Assembly (NCBI GenBank): GCA_963682175.1
Contig: OY821784.1
Span: 19,821,621 to 19,885,620, forward strand
From: Triglochin maritima
Taxonomy: Eukaryota; Streptophyta; Magnoliopsida; Alismatales; Juncaginaceae
DNA length: 64,000 nt
Direction of reading: 5' to 3'
This document shows, piece by piece, positions 1 to 12,900 of the stretch. Position numbers and translations under genes: made by a program. How positions within the stretch are numbered: the stretch's first letter is position 1; the number at the start of each line of letters is the position of its first letter. The notes under the pieces were generated by a model. The model was not told the DNA's origin, ran no database searches, and saw only the letters and a program-made list of their open reading frames with translations.

Positions 1-344
1 AGAGAGGGAACAAGAGAGGAGGTGAGAGGGAACAAGAAAATGAGAGGAGAACGGAGAAGGATAGGAGGAGAAGAGGGAAGGGGAAGGGATCGAGATAGAG
101 AAGGGAGAGTAGAGACACAGAAGGAGAGAAGCAAGAGAGATAGAGGAGGAGGGAGGAACCGAGAGAGGTGAGAGGAGGAGAGGGATAAGGAGATAGAGAA
201 GGGGAGAGAAGAGAGAGAGAAAGGAGAGTAGAGGGAAGAGAAGAGGATAGGAGGGAGAAGGAGAGAGAAGGTAAGGAGAGGGAAGAAGGGGGGAGAGAGA
301 ACGGGGAGAGGAGCGAAGAAGGGAAGGAGGAGATTGAGAGAGGA
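1..344 (+). repeat. Satellite monomer, 3' tail only
   Basis: Last 344 bp of the monomer upstream of M1. It carries GGGATCGAG near 85-95, shared with M1 and M2, where M3 and later copies read GGGAACGAG. Confidence 0.93.
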
Positions 345-435
345 GTCCCATCTCCTTCTCTTCTCTTTATCCTCTCTCTTCTTCTCCTTCTCTCCCTCTC
401 GCTCCTCTCTTCCATCTCTCCTTATCCTTATAAGG
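345..435 (+). other. Pyrimidine block with central palindrome (type copy; one per monomer)
   Basis: The only pyrimidine-rich tract of the monomer. Its reverse complement resembles the surrounding satellite (GGATAAGGAGAGAT, GAGAGGAGCGAGAGGG), so it looks like a short inverted piece of the array. It ends in the perfect palindrome CCTTATAAGG (426-435). Beyond it ATCTCTCC and GGAGAGAT can also pair, leaving TTAT unpaired. Copies begin at each of the 22 phase marks given in the summary. The flank has two forms, AAGGGGAGAG and AAGGAGAG. No protein-coding or known regulatory role is evident. Confidence 0.85.
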
Positions 436-2739
436 GGAGAGATAGGGAACGAGAAGAGGGAAGAGGAGAGAGGGGGGAAGAGGACAGAGAGAGAGAGAGA
501 GAGAAGAAGAGATAAGGAAGAGGGAGAGAGAAGGAGAACAGAGAAGGAGGGAGGAAACGAGAGAAGAGGAGAGTGAGAAGGGTGGAGCGTTAGAGAAGGA
601 GAGAGGAGGGAGAGAAGAGAGAGAAGGGAGAGTGGAGGAGAGGGAGAGAAAGAGAGGGAGAGAGAAGAGGAAGGGAGGAGAGAGGGAGAAAGAGAGAGAA
701 GTAAAGAGAGATAAGGAGAGAGTGAACGAGAGAGAAGGAGAAGAGAAAGAGCATAAGAGGGAGAGTGAGAAAAGGAGAAGCGAGAGAAGGTGAGGGGTAG
801 AACAAGGAGGAGGAGAGAAGGAGAAGAGGGAGGAGAGTGGTAGAGAAGAGGAGAAATGGGAAGAGAGATAAGAGAAGAGAGGGAAAGGGGGAGAGAGAGA
901 GAGAGAAGAGATATGGAGAACGAGAGCGAGAGGTAGAGAAGGGGGAGAGAAGGAGAGTGGAGAAAAGAGGATAAGAAGAGCAGAGAGAGAGAACACGAGA
1001 ATAGACAAGAGCGGAGAGGGAGAGAGGAGGGAGAAGAAGGGGGAGAGAGCGAGAGAAGGAGGAGGGAGATAGAAAATGAAGGAGAAGAAGGAAGAGGAGG
1101 GAGAGGGAACGAGAGAGGTAGAGAAGAGAGGGAAGGAGGAGAGAAGAGGGAGAGAGAAAGAGATGAGGGAGACAGGAGGATAGCGAAGTAGAGGGGAGAC
1201 GGAGAAGGAGAGGGAGAAGAAGAGAGAGGAGGTGAAGGAGTGGGAGAGAAGGAAAGAGGGAGAGAGAGAAGGAGAAGGGAAAGAGGAGGATGGAGAAGGA
1301 TAAAATGGGTAGGGAGAAGAAGAAGAGAGAAGGATAAGGAGAGAAGAAGAAGGGGAGAGGGATAAGAGGGAAGGGAGAGGAGAGGGAATGTGAGGGAGAT
1401 AGAGATGAGGCGAGGGAGATGAGAGAAAGAGAAGAGGGAAGAGTGAGAGAGAAGGAGAGTGGTAGAGAAGGAGAGAAGAGAGAGGGGTAGAACGAGAGAG
1501 AGTGAGAGAAGGGATGTACAGAATGGGACGAGGAGAGAGAGATGAGTGGGAGAAAAGGAGAAGCAAGAGAAGGGAGAGAAGAAGATGGAGAAGGAGAGAG
1601 AGATAAAGAGAGTGGCATAAGGAGAGAGGGATACACGGAAGAGAGAGAAAGAGAAGGTGAGAGAAATGAGAAGGGAGAGAGGAGGAGAAGGATAAGGATA
1701 ATGAGAAGGCAGAGAAGAGGGAAGAGAGGGGGAGAGAATGAGAGAGAAGGAGAAGAGAGAGAGGTAGACAACATAGGAGAAGAGAGAAGGATAGAGGCAG
1801 AGAAGTGAGAATAGGGATAAGGATAAGGAGAGAAGAGAAGGAGAACAGAAAAGAGGAGAGAGGGATGGGAGAAAAGATAAGAGATACGAGGGAGAAGAAG
1901 GGAGAGAGAGCGAGAGGAGGAGAAGGAGGGAGTGGAGGAGTGGGATAAGTGGGAGAGAGAAAAGGAGAGAAGGAGAGGGATAAGAGGGAGATAGAGAAGG
2001 AGAAATAAGAGAGGACAGATAAGAGGAGAGAGAAAGAGAGAGATAATAAGAGGGAGAAGGAGAGAGAGGGAAATGGAGAAGAGGAGAGGGAGAGGAGGAG
2101 ACAGAGAAGGGAAGGTGAGAGAAAAAAAGGAGAGGGATTGAAGGAGAAGAGAGGGGCAATTAGAGGAGATGAAAGGATTAAAGGAGAGAGAGAAGATGAG
2201 GGAGAAGGAGAGGAGAGGAAGAGAGGGCAGGAGAGAGAGGGAGAGATAAGGAGAAGAGAGAGGGAACGAGAGGACACGGATGGATAAGAGGAGAGAGCGG
2301 AGAAGGAGGGAGAGAGCGGGAGGGAGGGAGAGAGAACGAGAGGACGAGAGGGGAGGAGAGAGAGGGAGAATAGGGGGAGAGAGAGAAGAAGAAGGAGAGA
2401 GGGAACAAGAGAGGAGGTGAGAGGGAACAAGAAAATGAGAGGAGAACGGAGAAGGATAGGAGGAGAAGAGGGAAGGGGAAGGGATCGAGATAGAGAAGGG
2501 AGAGTAGAGACACAGAAGGAGAGAAGCAAGAGAGATAGAGGAGGAGGGAGGAACCGAGAGAGGTGAGAGGAGGAGAGGGATAAGGAGATAGAGAAGGGGA
2601 GAGAAGAGAGAGAGAAAGGAGAGTAGAGGGAAGAGAAGAGGATAGGAGGGAGAAGGAGAGAGAAGGTAAGGAGAGGGAAGAAGGGGGGAGAGAGAATGGG
2701 GAGAGGAGCGAAGAAGGGAAGGAGGAGATTGAGAGAGGA
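345..2739 (+). repeat. Satellite monomer M1 (2,395 bp), used as reference unit
   Basis: Complete monomer. The pyrimidine block is at 345-434 with the palindrome CCTTATAAGG at 426-435. An (AG)9 tract lies at 486-503. A single TGTACA hexamer at 1515-1520 recurs once per monomer. M1, M2 and M3 have exactly equal length and differ by scattered single bases; M1 has a private T at 2697. Confidence 0.96.
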
Positions 2740-5134
2740 GTCCCATCTCCTTCTCTTCTCTTTATCCTCTCTCTTCTTCTCCTTCTCTCCCTCTCGCTCC
2801 TCTCTTCCATCTCTCCTTATCCTTATAAGGGGAGAGATAGGGAACGAGAAGAGGGAAGAGGAGAGAGGGGGGAAGAGGACAGAGAGAGAGAGAGAGAAGA
2901 AGAGATAAGGAAGAGGGAGAGAGAAGGAGAACTGAGAAGGAGGGAGGAAACGAGAGAAGAGGAGAGTGAGAAGGGTGGAGCGTTAGAGAAGGAGAGAGGA
3001 GGGAGAGAAGAGAGAGAAGGGAGAGTGGAGGAGAGGGAGAGAAAGAGAGGGAGAGAGAAGAGGAAGGGAGGAGAGAGGGAGAAAGAGAGAGAAGTAAAGA
3101 GAGATAAGGAGAGAGTGAACGAGAGAGAAGGAGAAGAGAAAGAGCATAAGAGGGAGAGTGAGAAAAGGAGAAGCGAGAGAAGGTGAGGGGTAGAACAAGG
3201 AGGAGGAGAGAAGGAGAAGAGGGAGGAGAGTGGTAGAGAAGAGGAGAAATGGGAAGAGAGATAAGAGAAGAGAGGGAAAGGGGGAGAGAGAGAGAGAGAG
3301 AAGAGATATGGAGAACGAGAGCGAGAGGTAGAGAAGGGGGAGAGAAGGAGAGTGGAGAAAAGAGGATAAGAAGAGCAGAGAGAGAGAACACGAGAATAGA
3401 CAAGAGCGGAGAGGGAGAGAGGAGGGAGAAGAAGGGGGAGAGAGCGAGAGAAGGAGGAGGGAGATAGAAAATGAAGGAGAAGAAGGAAGAGGAGGGAGAG
3501 GGAACGAGAGAGGTAGAGAAGAGAGGGAAGGAGGAGAGAAGAGGGAGAGAGAAAGAGATGAGGGAGACAGGAGGATAGCGAAGTAGAGGGGAGACGGAGA
3601 AGGAGAGGGAGAAGAAGAGAGAGGAGGTGAAGGAGTGGGAGAGAAGGAAAGAGGGAGAGAGAGAAGGAGAAGGGAAAGAGGAGGATGGAGAAGGATAAAA
3701 TGGGTAGGGAGAAGAAGAAGAGAGAAGGATAAGGAGAGAAGAAGAAGGGGAGAGGGATAAGAGGGAAGGGAGAGGAGAGGGAATGTGAGGGAGATAGAGA
3801 TGAGGCGAGGGAGATGAGAGAAAGAGAAGAGGGAAGAGTGAGAGAGAAGGAGAGTGGTAGAGAAGGAGAGAAGAGAGAGGGGTAGAACGAGAGAGAGTGA
3901 GAGAAGGGATGTACAGAATGGGACGAGGAGAGAGAGATGAGTGGGAGAAAAGGAGAAGCAAGAGAAGGGAGAGAAGAAGATGGAGAAGGAGAGAGAGATA
4001 AAGAGAGTGGCATAAGGAGAGAGGGATACACGGAAGAGAGAGAAAGAGAAGGTGAGAGAAATGAGAAGGGAGAGAGGAGGAGAAGGATAAGGATAATGAG
4101 AAGGCAGAGAAGAGGGAAGAGAGGGGGAGAGAATGAGAGAGAAGGAGAAGAGAGAGAGGTAGACAACATAGGAGAAGAGAGAAGGATAGAGGCAGAGAAG
4201 TGAGAATAGGGATAAGGATAAGGAGAGAAGAGAAGGAGAACAGAAAAGAGGAGAGAGGGATGGGAGAAAAGATAAGAGATACGAGGGAGAAGAAGGGAGA
4301 GAGAGCGAGAGGAGGAGAAGGAGGGAGTGGAGGAGTGGGATAAGTGGGAGAGAGAAAAGGAGAGAAGGAGAGGGATAAGAGGGAGATAGAGAAGGAGAAA
4401 TAAGAGAGGACAGATAAGAGGAGAGAGAAAGAGAGAGATAATAAGAGGGAGAAGGAGAGAGAGGGAAATGGAGAAGAGGAGAGGGAGAGGAGGAGACAGA
4501 GAAGGGAAGGTGAGAGAAAAAAAGGAGAGGGATTGAAGGAGAAGAGAGGGGCAATTAGAGGAGATGAAAGGATTAAAGGAGAGAGAGAAGATGAGGGAGA
4601 AGGAGAGGAGAGGAAGAGAGGGCAGGAGAGAGAGGGAGAGATAAGGAGAAGAGAGAGGGAACGAGAGGACACGGATGGATAAGAGGAGAGAGCGGAGAAG
4701 GAGGGAGAGAGCGGGAGGGAGGGAGAGAGAACGAGAGGACGAGAGGGGAGGAGAGAGAGGGAGAATAGGGGGAGAGAGAGAAGAAGAAGGAGAGAGGGAA
4801 CAAGAGAGGAGGTGAGAGGGAACAAGAAAATGAGAGGAGAACGGAGAAGGATAGGAGGAGAAGAGGGAAGGGGAAGGGATCGAGATAGAGAAGGGAGAGT
4901 AGAGACACAGAAGGAGAGAAGCAAGAGAGATAGAGGAGGAGGGAGGAACCGAGAGAGGTGAGAGGAGGAGAGGGATAAGGAGATAGAGAAGGGGAGAGAA
5001 GAGAGAGAGAAAGGAGAGTAGAGGGAAGAGAAGAGGATAGGAGGGAGAAGGAGAGAGAAGGTAAGGAGAGGGAAGAAGGGGGGAGAGAGAACGGGGAGAG
5101 GAGCGAAGAAGGGAAGGAGGAGATTGAGAGAGGA
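2740..5134 (+). repeat. Satellite monomer M2 (2,395 bp)
   Basis: Near-identical to M1. Differences seen include T at 2933 and an (AG)8 tract in place of (AG)9 after the block. Confidence 0.95.
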
Positions 5135-7529
5135 GTCCCATCTCCTTCTCTTCTCTTTATCCTCTCTCTTCTTCTCCTTCTCTCCCTCTCGCTCCTCTCT
5201 TCCATCTCTCCTTATCCTTATAAGGGGAGAGATAGGGAACGAGAAGAGGGAAGAGGAGAGAGGGGGGAAGAGGACAGAGAGAGAGAGAGAGAGAAGAAGA
5301 GATAAGGAAGAGGGAGAGAGAAGGAGAACAGAGAAGGAGGGAGGAAACGAGAGAAGAGGAGAGTGAGAAGGGTGGAGCGTTAGAGAAGGAGAGAGGAGGG
5401 AGAGAAGAGAGAGAAGGGAGAGTGGAGGAGAGGGAGAGAAAGAGAGGGAGAGAGAAGAGGAAGGGAGGAGAGAGGGAGAAAGAGAGAGAAGTAAAGAGAG
5501 ATAAGGAGAGAGTGAACGAGAGAGAAGGAGAAGAGAAAGAGCATAAGAGGGAGAGTGAGAAAAGGAGAAGCGAGAGAAGGTGAGGGGTAGAACAAGGAGG
5601 AGGAGAGAAGGAGAAGAGGGAGGAGAGTGGTAGAGAAGAGGAGAAATGGGAAGAGAGATAAGAGAAGAGAGGGAAAGGGGGAGAGAGAGAGAGAGAAGAG
5701 ATATGGAGAACGAGAGCGAGAGGTAGAGAAGGGGGAGAGAAGGAGAGTGGAGAAAAGAGGATAAGAAGAGCAGAGAGAGAGAACACGAGAATAGACAAGA
5801 GCGGAGAGGGAGAGAGGAGGGAGAAGAAGGGGGAGAGAGCGAGAGAAGGAGGAGGGAGATAGAAAATGAAGGAGAAGAAGGAAGAGGAGGGAGAGGGAAC
5901 GAGAGAGGTAGAGAAGAGAGGGAAGGAGGAGAGAAGAGGGAGAGAGAAAGAGATGAGGGAGACAGGAGGATAGCGAAGTAGAGGGGAGACGGAGAAGGAG
6001 AGGGAGAAGAAGAGAGAGGAGGTGAAGGAGTGGGAGAGAAGGAAAGAGGGAGAGAGAGAAGGAGAAGGGAAAGAGGAGGATGGAGAAGGATAAAATGGGT
6101 AGGGAGAAGAAGAAGAGAGAAGGATAAGGAGAGAAGAAGAAGGGGAGAGGGATAAGAGGGAAGGGAGAGGAGAGGGAATGTGAGGGAGATAGAGATGAGG
6201 CGAGGGAGATGAGAGAAAGAGAAGAGGGAAGAGTGAGAGAGAAGGAGAGTGGTAGAGAAGGAGAGAAGAGAGAGGGGTAGAACGAGAGAGAGTGAGAGAA
6301 GGGATGTACAGAATGGGACGAGGAGAGAGAGATGAGTGGGAGAAAAGGAGAAGCAAGAGAAGGGAGAGAAGAAGATGGAGAAGGAGAGAGAGATAAAGAG
6401 AGTGGCATAAGGAGAGAGGGATACACGGAAGAGAGAGAAAGAGAAGGTGAGAGAAATGAGAAGGGAGAGAGGAGGAGAAGGATAAGGATAATGAGAAGGC
6501 AGAGAAGAGGGAAGAGAGGGGGAGAGAATGAGAGAGAAGGAGAAGAGAGAGAGGTAGACAACATAGGAGAAGAGAGAAGGATAGAGGCAGAGAAGTGAGA
6601 ATAGGGATAAGGATAAGGAGAGAAGAGAAGGAGAACAGAAAAGAGGAGAGAGGGATGGGAGAAAAGATAAGAGATACGAGGGAGAAGAAGGGAGAGAGAG
6701 CGAGAGGAGGAGAAGGAGGGAGTGGAGGAGTGGGATAAGTGGGAGAGAGAAAAGGAGAGAAGGAGAGGGATAAGAGGGAGATAGAGAAGGAGAAATAAGA
6801 GAGGACAGATAAGAGGAGAGAGAAAGAGAGAGATAATAAGAGGGAGAAGGAGAGAGAGGGAAATGGAGAAGAGGAGAGGGAGAGGAGGAGACAGAGAAGG
6901 GAAGGTGAGAGAAAAAAAGGAGAGGGATTGAAGGAGAAGAGAGGGGCAATTAGAGGAGATGAAAGGATTAAAGGAGAGAGAGAAGATGAGGGAGAAGGAG
7001 AGGAGAGGAAGAGAGGGCAGGAGAGAGAGGGAGAGATAAGGAGAAGAGAGAGGGAACGAGAGGACACGGATGGATAAGAGGAGAGAGCGGAGAAGGAGGG
7101 AGAGAGCGGGAGGGAGGGAGAGAGAACGAGAGGACGAGAGGGGAGGAGAGAGAGGGAGAATAGGGGGAGAGAGAGAAGAAGAAGGAGAGAGGGAACAAGA
7201 GAGGAGGTGAGAGGGAACAAGAAAATGAGAGGAGAACGGAGAAGGATAGGAGGAGAAGAGGGAAGGGGAAGGGAACGAGATAGAGAAGGGAGAGTAGAGA
7301 CACAGAAGGAGAGAAGCAAGAGAGATAGAGGAGGAGGGAGGAACCGAGAGAGGTGAGAGGAGGAGAGGGATAAGGAGATAGAGAAGGGGAGAGAAGAGAG
7401 AGAGAAAGGAGAGTAGAGGGAAGAGAAGAGGATAGGAGGGAGAAGGAGAGAGAAGGTAAGGAGAGGGAAGAAGGGGGGAGAGAGAACGGGGAGAGGAGCG
7501 AAGAAGGGAAGGAGGAGATTGAGAGAGGA
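5135..7529 (+). repeat. Satellite monomer M3 (2,395 bp)
   Basis: Near-identical to M1. It is the first copy in the window with GGGAACGAG (near 7,270) in place of GGGATCGAG, the form then kept by all later copies. Confidence 0.95.
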
Positions 7530-9934
7530 GTCCCATCTCCTTCTCTTCTCTTTATCCTCTCTCTTCTTCTCCTTCTCTCCCTCTCGCTCCTCTCTTCCAT
7601 CTCTCCTTATCCTTATAAGGGGAGAGATAGGGAACGAGAAGAGGGAAGAGGAGAGAGGGGGGAAGAGGACAGAGAGAGAGAGAGAGAAGAAGAGATAAGG
7701 AAGAGGGAGAGAGAAGGAGAACAGAGAAGGAGGGAGGAAACGAGAGAAGAGGAGAGTGAGAAGGGTGGAGCGTTAGAGAAGGAGAGAGGAGGGAGAGAAG
7801 AGAGAGAAGGGAGAGTGGAGGAGAGGGAGAGAAAGAGAGGGAGAGAGAAGAGGAAGGGAGGAGAGAGGGAGAAAGAGAGAGAAGTAAAGAGAGATAAGGA
7901 GAGAGTGAACGAGAGAGAAGGAGAAGAGAAAGAGCATAAGAGGGAGAGTGAGAAAAGGAGAAGCGAGAGAAGGTGAGGGGTAGAACAAGGAGGAGGAGAG
8001 AAGGAGAAGAGGGAGGAGAGTGGTAGAGAAGAGGAGAAATGGGAAGAGAGATAAGAGAAGAGAGGGAAAGGGGGAGAGAGAGAGAGAGAGAAGAGATATG
8101 GAGAACGAGAGCGAGAGGTAGAGAAGGGGGAGAGAAGGAGAGTGGAGAAAAGAGGATAAGAAGAGCAGAGAGAGAGAACACGAGAATAGACAAGAGCGGA
8201 GAGGGAGAGAGGAGGGAGAAGAAGGGGGAGAGAGCGAGAGAAGGAGGAGGGAGATAGAAAATGAAGGAGAAGAAGGAAGAGGAGGGAGAGGGAACGAGAG
8301 AGGTAGAGAAGAGAGGGAAGGAGGAGAGAAGAGGGAGAGAGAAAGAGATGAGGGAGACAGGAGGATAGCGAAGTAGAGGGGAGACGGAGAAGGAGAGGGA
8401 GAAGAAGAGAGAGGCAGAAGAGAGAGGAGGTGAAGGAGTGGGAGAGAAGGAAAGAGGGAGAGAGAGAAGGAGAAGGGAAAGAGGAGGATGGAGAAGGATA
8501 AAATGGGTAGGGAGAAGAAGAAGAGAGAAGGATAAGGAGAGAAGAAGAAGGGGAGAGGGATAAGAGGGAAGGGAGAGGAGAGGGAATGTGAGGGAGATAG
8601 AGATGAGGTGAGGGAGATGAGAGAAAGAGAAGAGGGAAGAGTGAGAGAGAAGGAGAGTGGTAGAGAAGGAGAGAAGAGAGAGGGGTAGAACGAGAGAGAG
8701 TGAGAGAAGGGATGTACAGAATGGGACGAGGAGAGAGAGATGAGTGGGAGAAAAGGAGAAGCAAGAGAAGGGAGAGAAGAAGATGGAGAAGGAGAGAGAG
8801 ATAAAGAGAGTGGCATAAGGAGAGAGGGATACACGGAAGAGAGAGAAAGAGAAGGTGAGAGAAATGAGAAGGGAGAGAGGAGGAGAAGGATAAGGATAAT
8901 GAGAAGGCAGAGAAGAGGGAAGAGAGGGGGAGAGAATGAGAGAGAAGGAGAAGAGAGAGAGGTAGACAACATAGGAGAAGAGAGAAGGATAGAGGCAGAG
9001 AAGTGAGAATAGGGATAAGGATAAGGAGAGAAGAGAAGGAGAACAGAAAAGAGGAGAGAGGGATGGGAGAAAAGATAAGAGATACGAGGGAGAAGAAGGG
9101 AGAGAGAGCGAGAGGAGGAGAAGGAGGGAGTGGAGGAGTGGGATAAGTGGGAGAGAGAAAAGGAGAGAAGGAGAGGGATAAGAGGGAGATAGAGAAGGAG
9201 AAATAAGAGAGGACAGATAAGAGGAGAGAGAAAGAGAGATAATAAGAGGGAGAAGGAGAGAGAGGGAAATGGAGAAGAGGAGAGGGAGAGGAGGAGACAG
9301 AGAAGGGAAGGTGAGAGAAAAAAAGGAGAGGGATTGAAGGAGAAGAGAGGGGCAATTAGAGGAGATGAAAGGATTAAAGGAGAGAGAGAAGATGAGGGAG
9401 AAGGAGAGGAGAGGAAGAGAGGGCAGGAGAGAGAGGGAGAGATAAGGAGAAGAGAGAGGGAACGAGAGGACACGGATGGATAAGAGGAGAGAGCGGAGAA
9501 GGAGGGAGAGAGCGGGAGGGAGGGAGAGAGAACGAGAGGACGAGAGGGGAGGAGAGAGAGGGAGAATAGGGGAGAGAGAGAAGAAGAAGGAGAGAGGGAA
9601 CAAGAGAGGAGGTGAGAGGGAACAAGAAAATGAGAGGAGAACGGAGAAGGATAGGAGGAGAAGAGGGAAGGGGAAGGGAACGAGATAGAGAAGGGAGAGT
9701 AGAGACACAGAAGGAGAGAAGCAAGAGAGATAGAGGAGGAGGGAGGAACCGAGAGAGGTGAGAGGAGGAGAGGGATAAGGAGATAGAGAAGGGGAGAGAA
9801 GAGAGAGAGAAAGGAGAGTAGAGGGAAGAGAAGAGGATAGGAGGGAGAAGGAGAGAGAAGGTAAGGAGAGGGAAGAAGGGGGGAGAGAGAACGGGGAGAG
9901 GAGCGAAGAAGGGAAGGAGGAGATTGAGAGAGGA
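7530..9934 (+). repeat. Satellite monomer M4 (2,405 bp)
   Basis: Carries a 12-bp insertion CAGAAGAGAGAG near 8,414, the same one found in the extra segments of M5 and M8, in M11 and in most right-hand monomers. It has two bases fewer in a GA tract near 9,236 and one G fewer near 9,570. Confidence 0.94.
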
Positions 9935-12900
9935 GTCCCATCTCCTTCTCTTCTCTTTATCCTCTCTCTTCTTCTCCTTCTCTCCCTCTCGCTCCTCTCT
10001 TCCATCTCTCCTTATCCTTATAAGGGGAGAGATAGGGAACGAGAAGAGGGAAGAGGAGAGAGGGGGGAAGAGGACAGAGAGAGAGAGAGAGAAGAAGAGA
10101 TAAGGAAGAGGGAGAGAGAAGGAGAACAGAGAAGGAGGGAGGAAACGAGAGAAGAGGAGAGTGAGAAGGGTGGAGCGTTAGAGAAGGAGAGAGGAGGGAG
10201 AGAAGAGAGAGAAGGGAGAGTGGAGGAGAGGGAGAGAAAGAGAGGGAGAGAGAAGAGGAAGGGAGGAGAGAGGGAGAAAGAGAGAGAAGTAAAGAGAGAT
10301 AAGGAGAGAGTGAACGAGAGAGAAGGAGAAGAGAAAGAGCATAAGAGGGAGAGTGAGAAAAGGAGAAGCGAGAGAAGGTGAGGGGTAGAACAAGGAGGAG
10401 GAGAGAAGGAGAAGAGGGAGGAGAGTGGTAGAGAAGAGGAGAAATGGGAAGAGAGATAAGAGAAGAGAGGGAAAGGGGGAGAGAGAGAGAGAGAGAAGAG
10501 ATATGGAGAACGAGAGCGAGAGGTAGAGAAGGGGGAGAGAAGGAGAGTGGAGAAAAGAGGATAAGAAGAGCAGAGAGAGAGAACACGAGAATAGACAAGA
10601 GCGGAGAGGGAGAGAGGAGGGAGAAGAAGGGGGAGAGAGCGAGAGAAGGAGGAGGGAGATAGAAAATGAAGGAGAAGAAGGAAGAGGAGGGAGAGGGAAC
10701 GAGAGAGGTAGAGAAGAGAGGGAAGGAGGAGAGAAGAGGGAGAGAGAAAGAGATGAGGGAGACAGGAGGATAGCGAAGTAGAGGGGAGACGGAGAAGGAG
10801 AGGGAGAAGAAGAGAGAGGAGGTGAAGGAGTGGGAGAGAAGGAAAGAGGGAGAGAGAGAAGGAGAAGGGAAAGAGGAGGATGGAGAAGGATAAAATGGGT
10901 AGGGAGAAGAAGAAGAGAGAAGGATAAGGAGAGAAGAAGAAGGGGAGAGGGATAAGAGGGAAGGGAGAGGAGAGGGAATGTGAGGGAGATAGAGATGAGG
11001 CGAGGGAGATGAGAGAAAGAGAAGAGGGAAGAGTGAGAGAGAAGGAGAGTGGTAGAGAAGGAGAGAAGAGAGAGGGGTAGAACGAGAGAGAGTGAGAGAA
11101 GGGATGTACAGAATGGGACGAGGAGAGAGAGATGAGTGGGAGAAAAGGAGAAGCAAGAGAAGGGAGAGAAGAAGATGGAGAAGGAGAGAGAGATAAAGAG
11201 AGTGGCATAAGGAGAGAGAGAAAGAGAAGGTGAGAGAAATGAGAAGGGAGAGAGGAGGAGAAGGATAAGGATAATGAGAAGGCAGAGAAGAGGGAAGAGA
11301 GGGGGAGAGAATGAGAGAGAAGGAGAAGAGAGAGAGGTAGACAACATAGGAGAAGAGAGAAGGATAGAGGCAGAGAAGTGAGAATAGGGATAAGGATAAG
11401 GAGAGAAGAGAAGGAGAACAGAAAAGAGGAGAGAGGGATGGGAGAAAAGATAAGAGATACGAGGGAGAAGAAGGGAGAGAGAGCGAGAGGAGGAGAAGGA
11501 GGGAGTGGAGGAGTGGGATAAGTGGGAGAGAGAAAAGGAGAGAAGGAGAGGGATAAGAGGGAGATAGAGAAGGAGAAATAAGAGAGGACAGATAAGAGGA
11601 GAGAGAAAGAGAGAGATAATAAGAGGGAGAAGGAGAGAGAGGGAAATGGAGAAGAGGAGAGGGAGAGGAGGAGACAGAGAAGGGAAGGTGAGAGAAAAAA
11701 AGGAGAGGGATTGAAGGAGAAGAGAGGGGCAATTAGAGGAGATGAAAGGATTAAAGGAGAGAGAGAAGATGAGGGAGAAGGAGAGGAGAGGAAGAGAGGG
11801 CAGGAGAGAGAGGGAGAGATAAGGAGAAGAGAGAGGGAACGAGAGGACACGGATGGATAAGAGGAGAGAGCGGAGAAGGAGGGAGAGAGCGGGAGGGAGG
11901 GAGAGAGAACGAGAGGACGAGAGGGGAGGAGAGAGAAGGAGAGAGGAGGGAGAAGAAGGGGGAGAGAGCGAGAGAAGGAGGAGGGAGATAGAAAATGAAG
12001 GAGAAGAAGGAAGAGGAGGGAGAGGGAACGAGAGAGGTAGAGAAGAGAGGGAAGGAGGAGAGAAGAGGGAGAGAGAAAGAGATGAGGGAGACAGGAGGAT
12101 AGCGAAGTAGAGGGGAGACGGAGAAGGAGAGGGAGAAGAAGAGAGAGGCAGAAGAGAGAGGAGGTGAAGGAGTGGGAGAGAAGGAAAGAGGGAGAGAGAG
12201 AAGGAGAAGGGAAAGAGGAGGATGGAGAAGGATAAAATGGGTAGGGAGAAGAAGAAGAGAGAAGGATAAGGAGAGAAGAAGAAGGGGAGAGGGATAAGAG
12301 GGAAGGGAGAGGAGAGGGAATGTGAGGGAGATAGAGATGAGGCGAGGGAGATGAGAGAAAGAGAAGAGGGAAGAGTGAGAGAGAAGGAGAGTGGTAGAGA
12401 AGGAGAGAAGAGAGAGGGGTAGAACGAGAGAGAGTGAGAGAAGGGATGTACAGAATGGGACGAGGAGAGAGAGATGAGTGGGAGAAAAGGAGAAGCAAGA
12501 GAAGGGAGAGAAGAAGATGGAGAAGGAGAGAGAGATAAAGAGAGTGGCATAAGGAGAGAGGGATAGACGGAAGAGAGAGAAAGAGAAGGTGAGAGAAATG
12601 AGAAGGGAGAGAGGAGGAGAAGGATAAGGATAATGAGAAGGCAGAGAAGAGGGAAGAGAGGGGGAGAGAATGAGAGAGAAGGAGAAGAGAGAGAGGTAGA
12701 CAACATAGGAGAAGAGAGAAGGATCGAGGCAGAGAAGTGAGAATAGGGATAAGGATAAGGAGAGAAGAGAAGGAGAACAGAAAAGAGGAGAGAGGGATGG
12801 GAGAAAAGATAAGAGATACGGGGGAGAAGAAGGGAGAGAGAGCGAGAGGAGGAGAAGGAGGGAGTGGAGGAGTGGGATAAGTGGGAGAGAGAAAAGGAGA

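Noticed and set aside
334..576. 80-codon + strand frame crossing the pyrimidine block, with a hydrophobic Ser/Leu stretch resembling a signal peptide
   Set aside because: The hydrophobic part is only the pyrimidine block in translation; the rest is Arg/Glu text. No sign of coding constraint.
1542..1808. Recurring 88-codon Arg/Glu/Gly-rich + strand frame (once per most left-hand monomers)
   Set aside because: Composition is that of GA-rich DNA translated. It is repeated because the satellite is repeated, and it is lost in right-hand monomers through single-base variants. No start context or domain.
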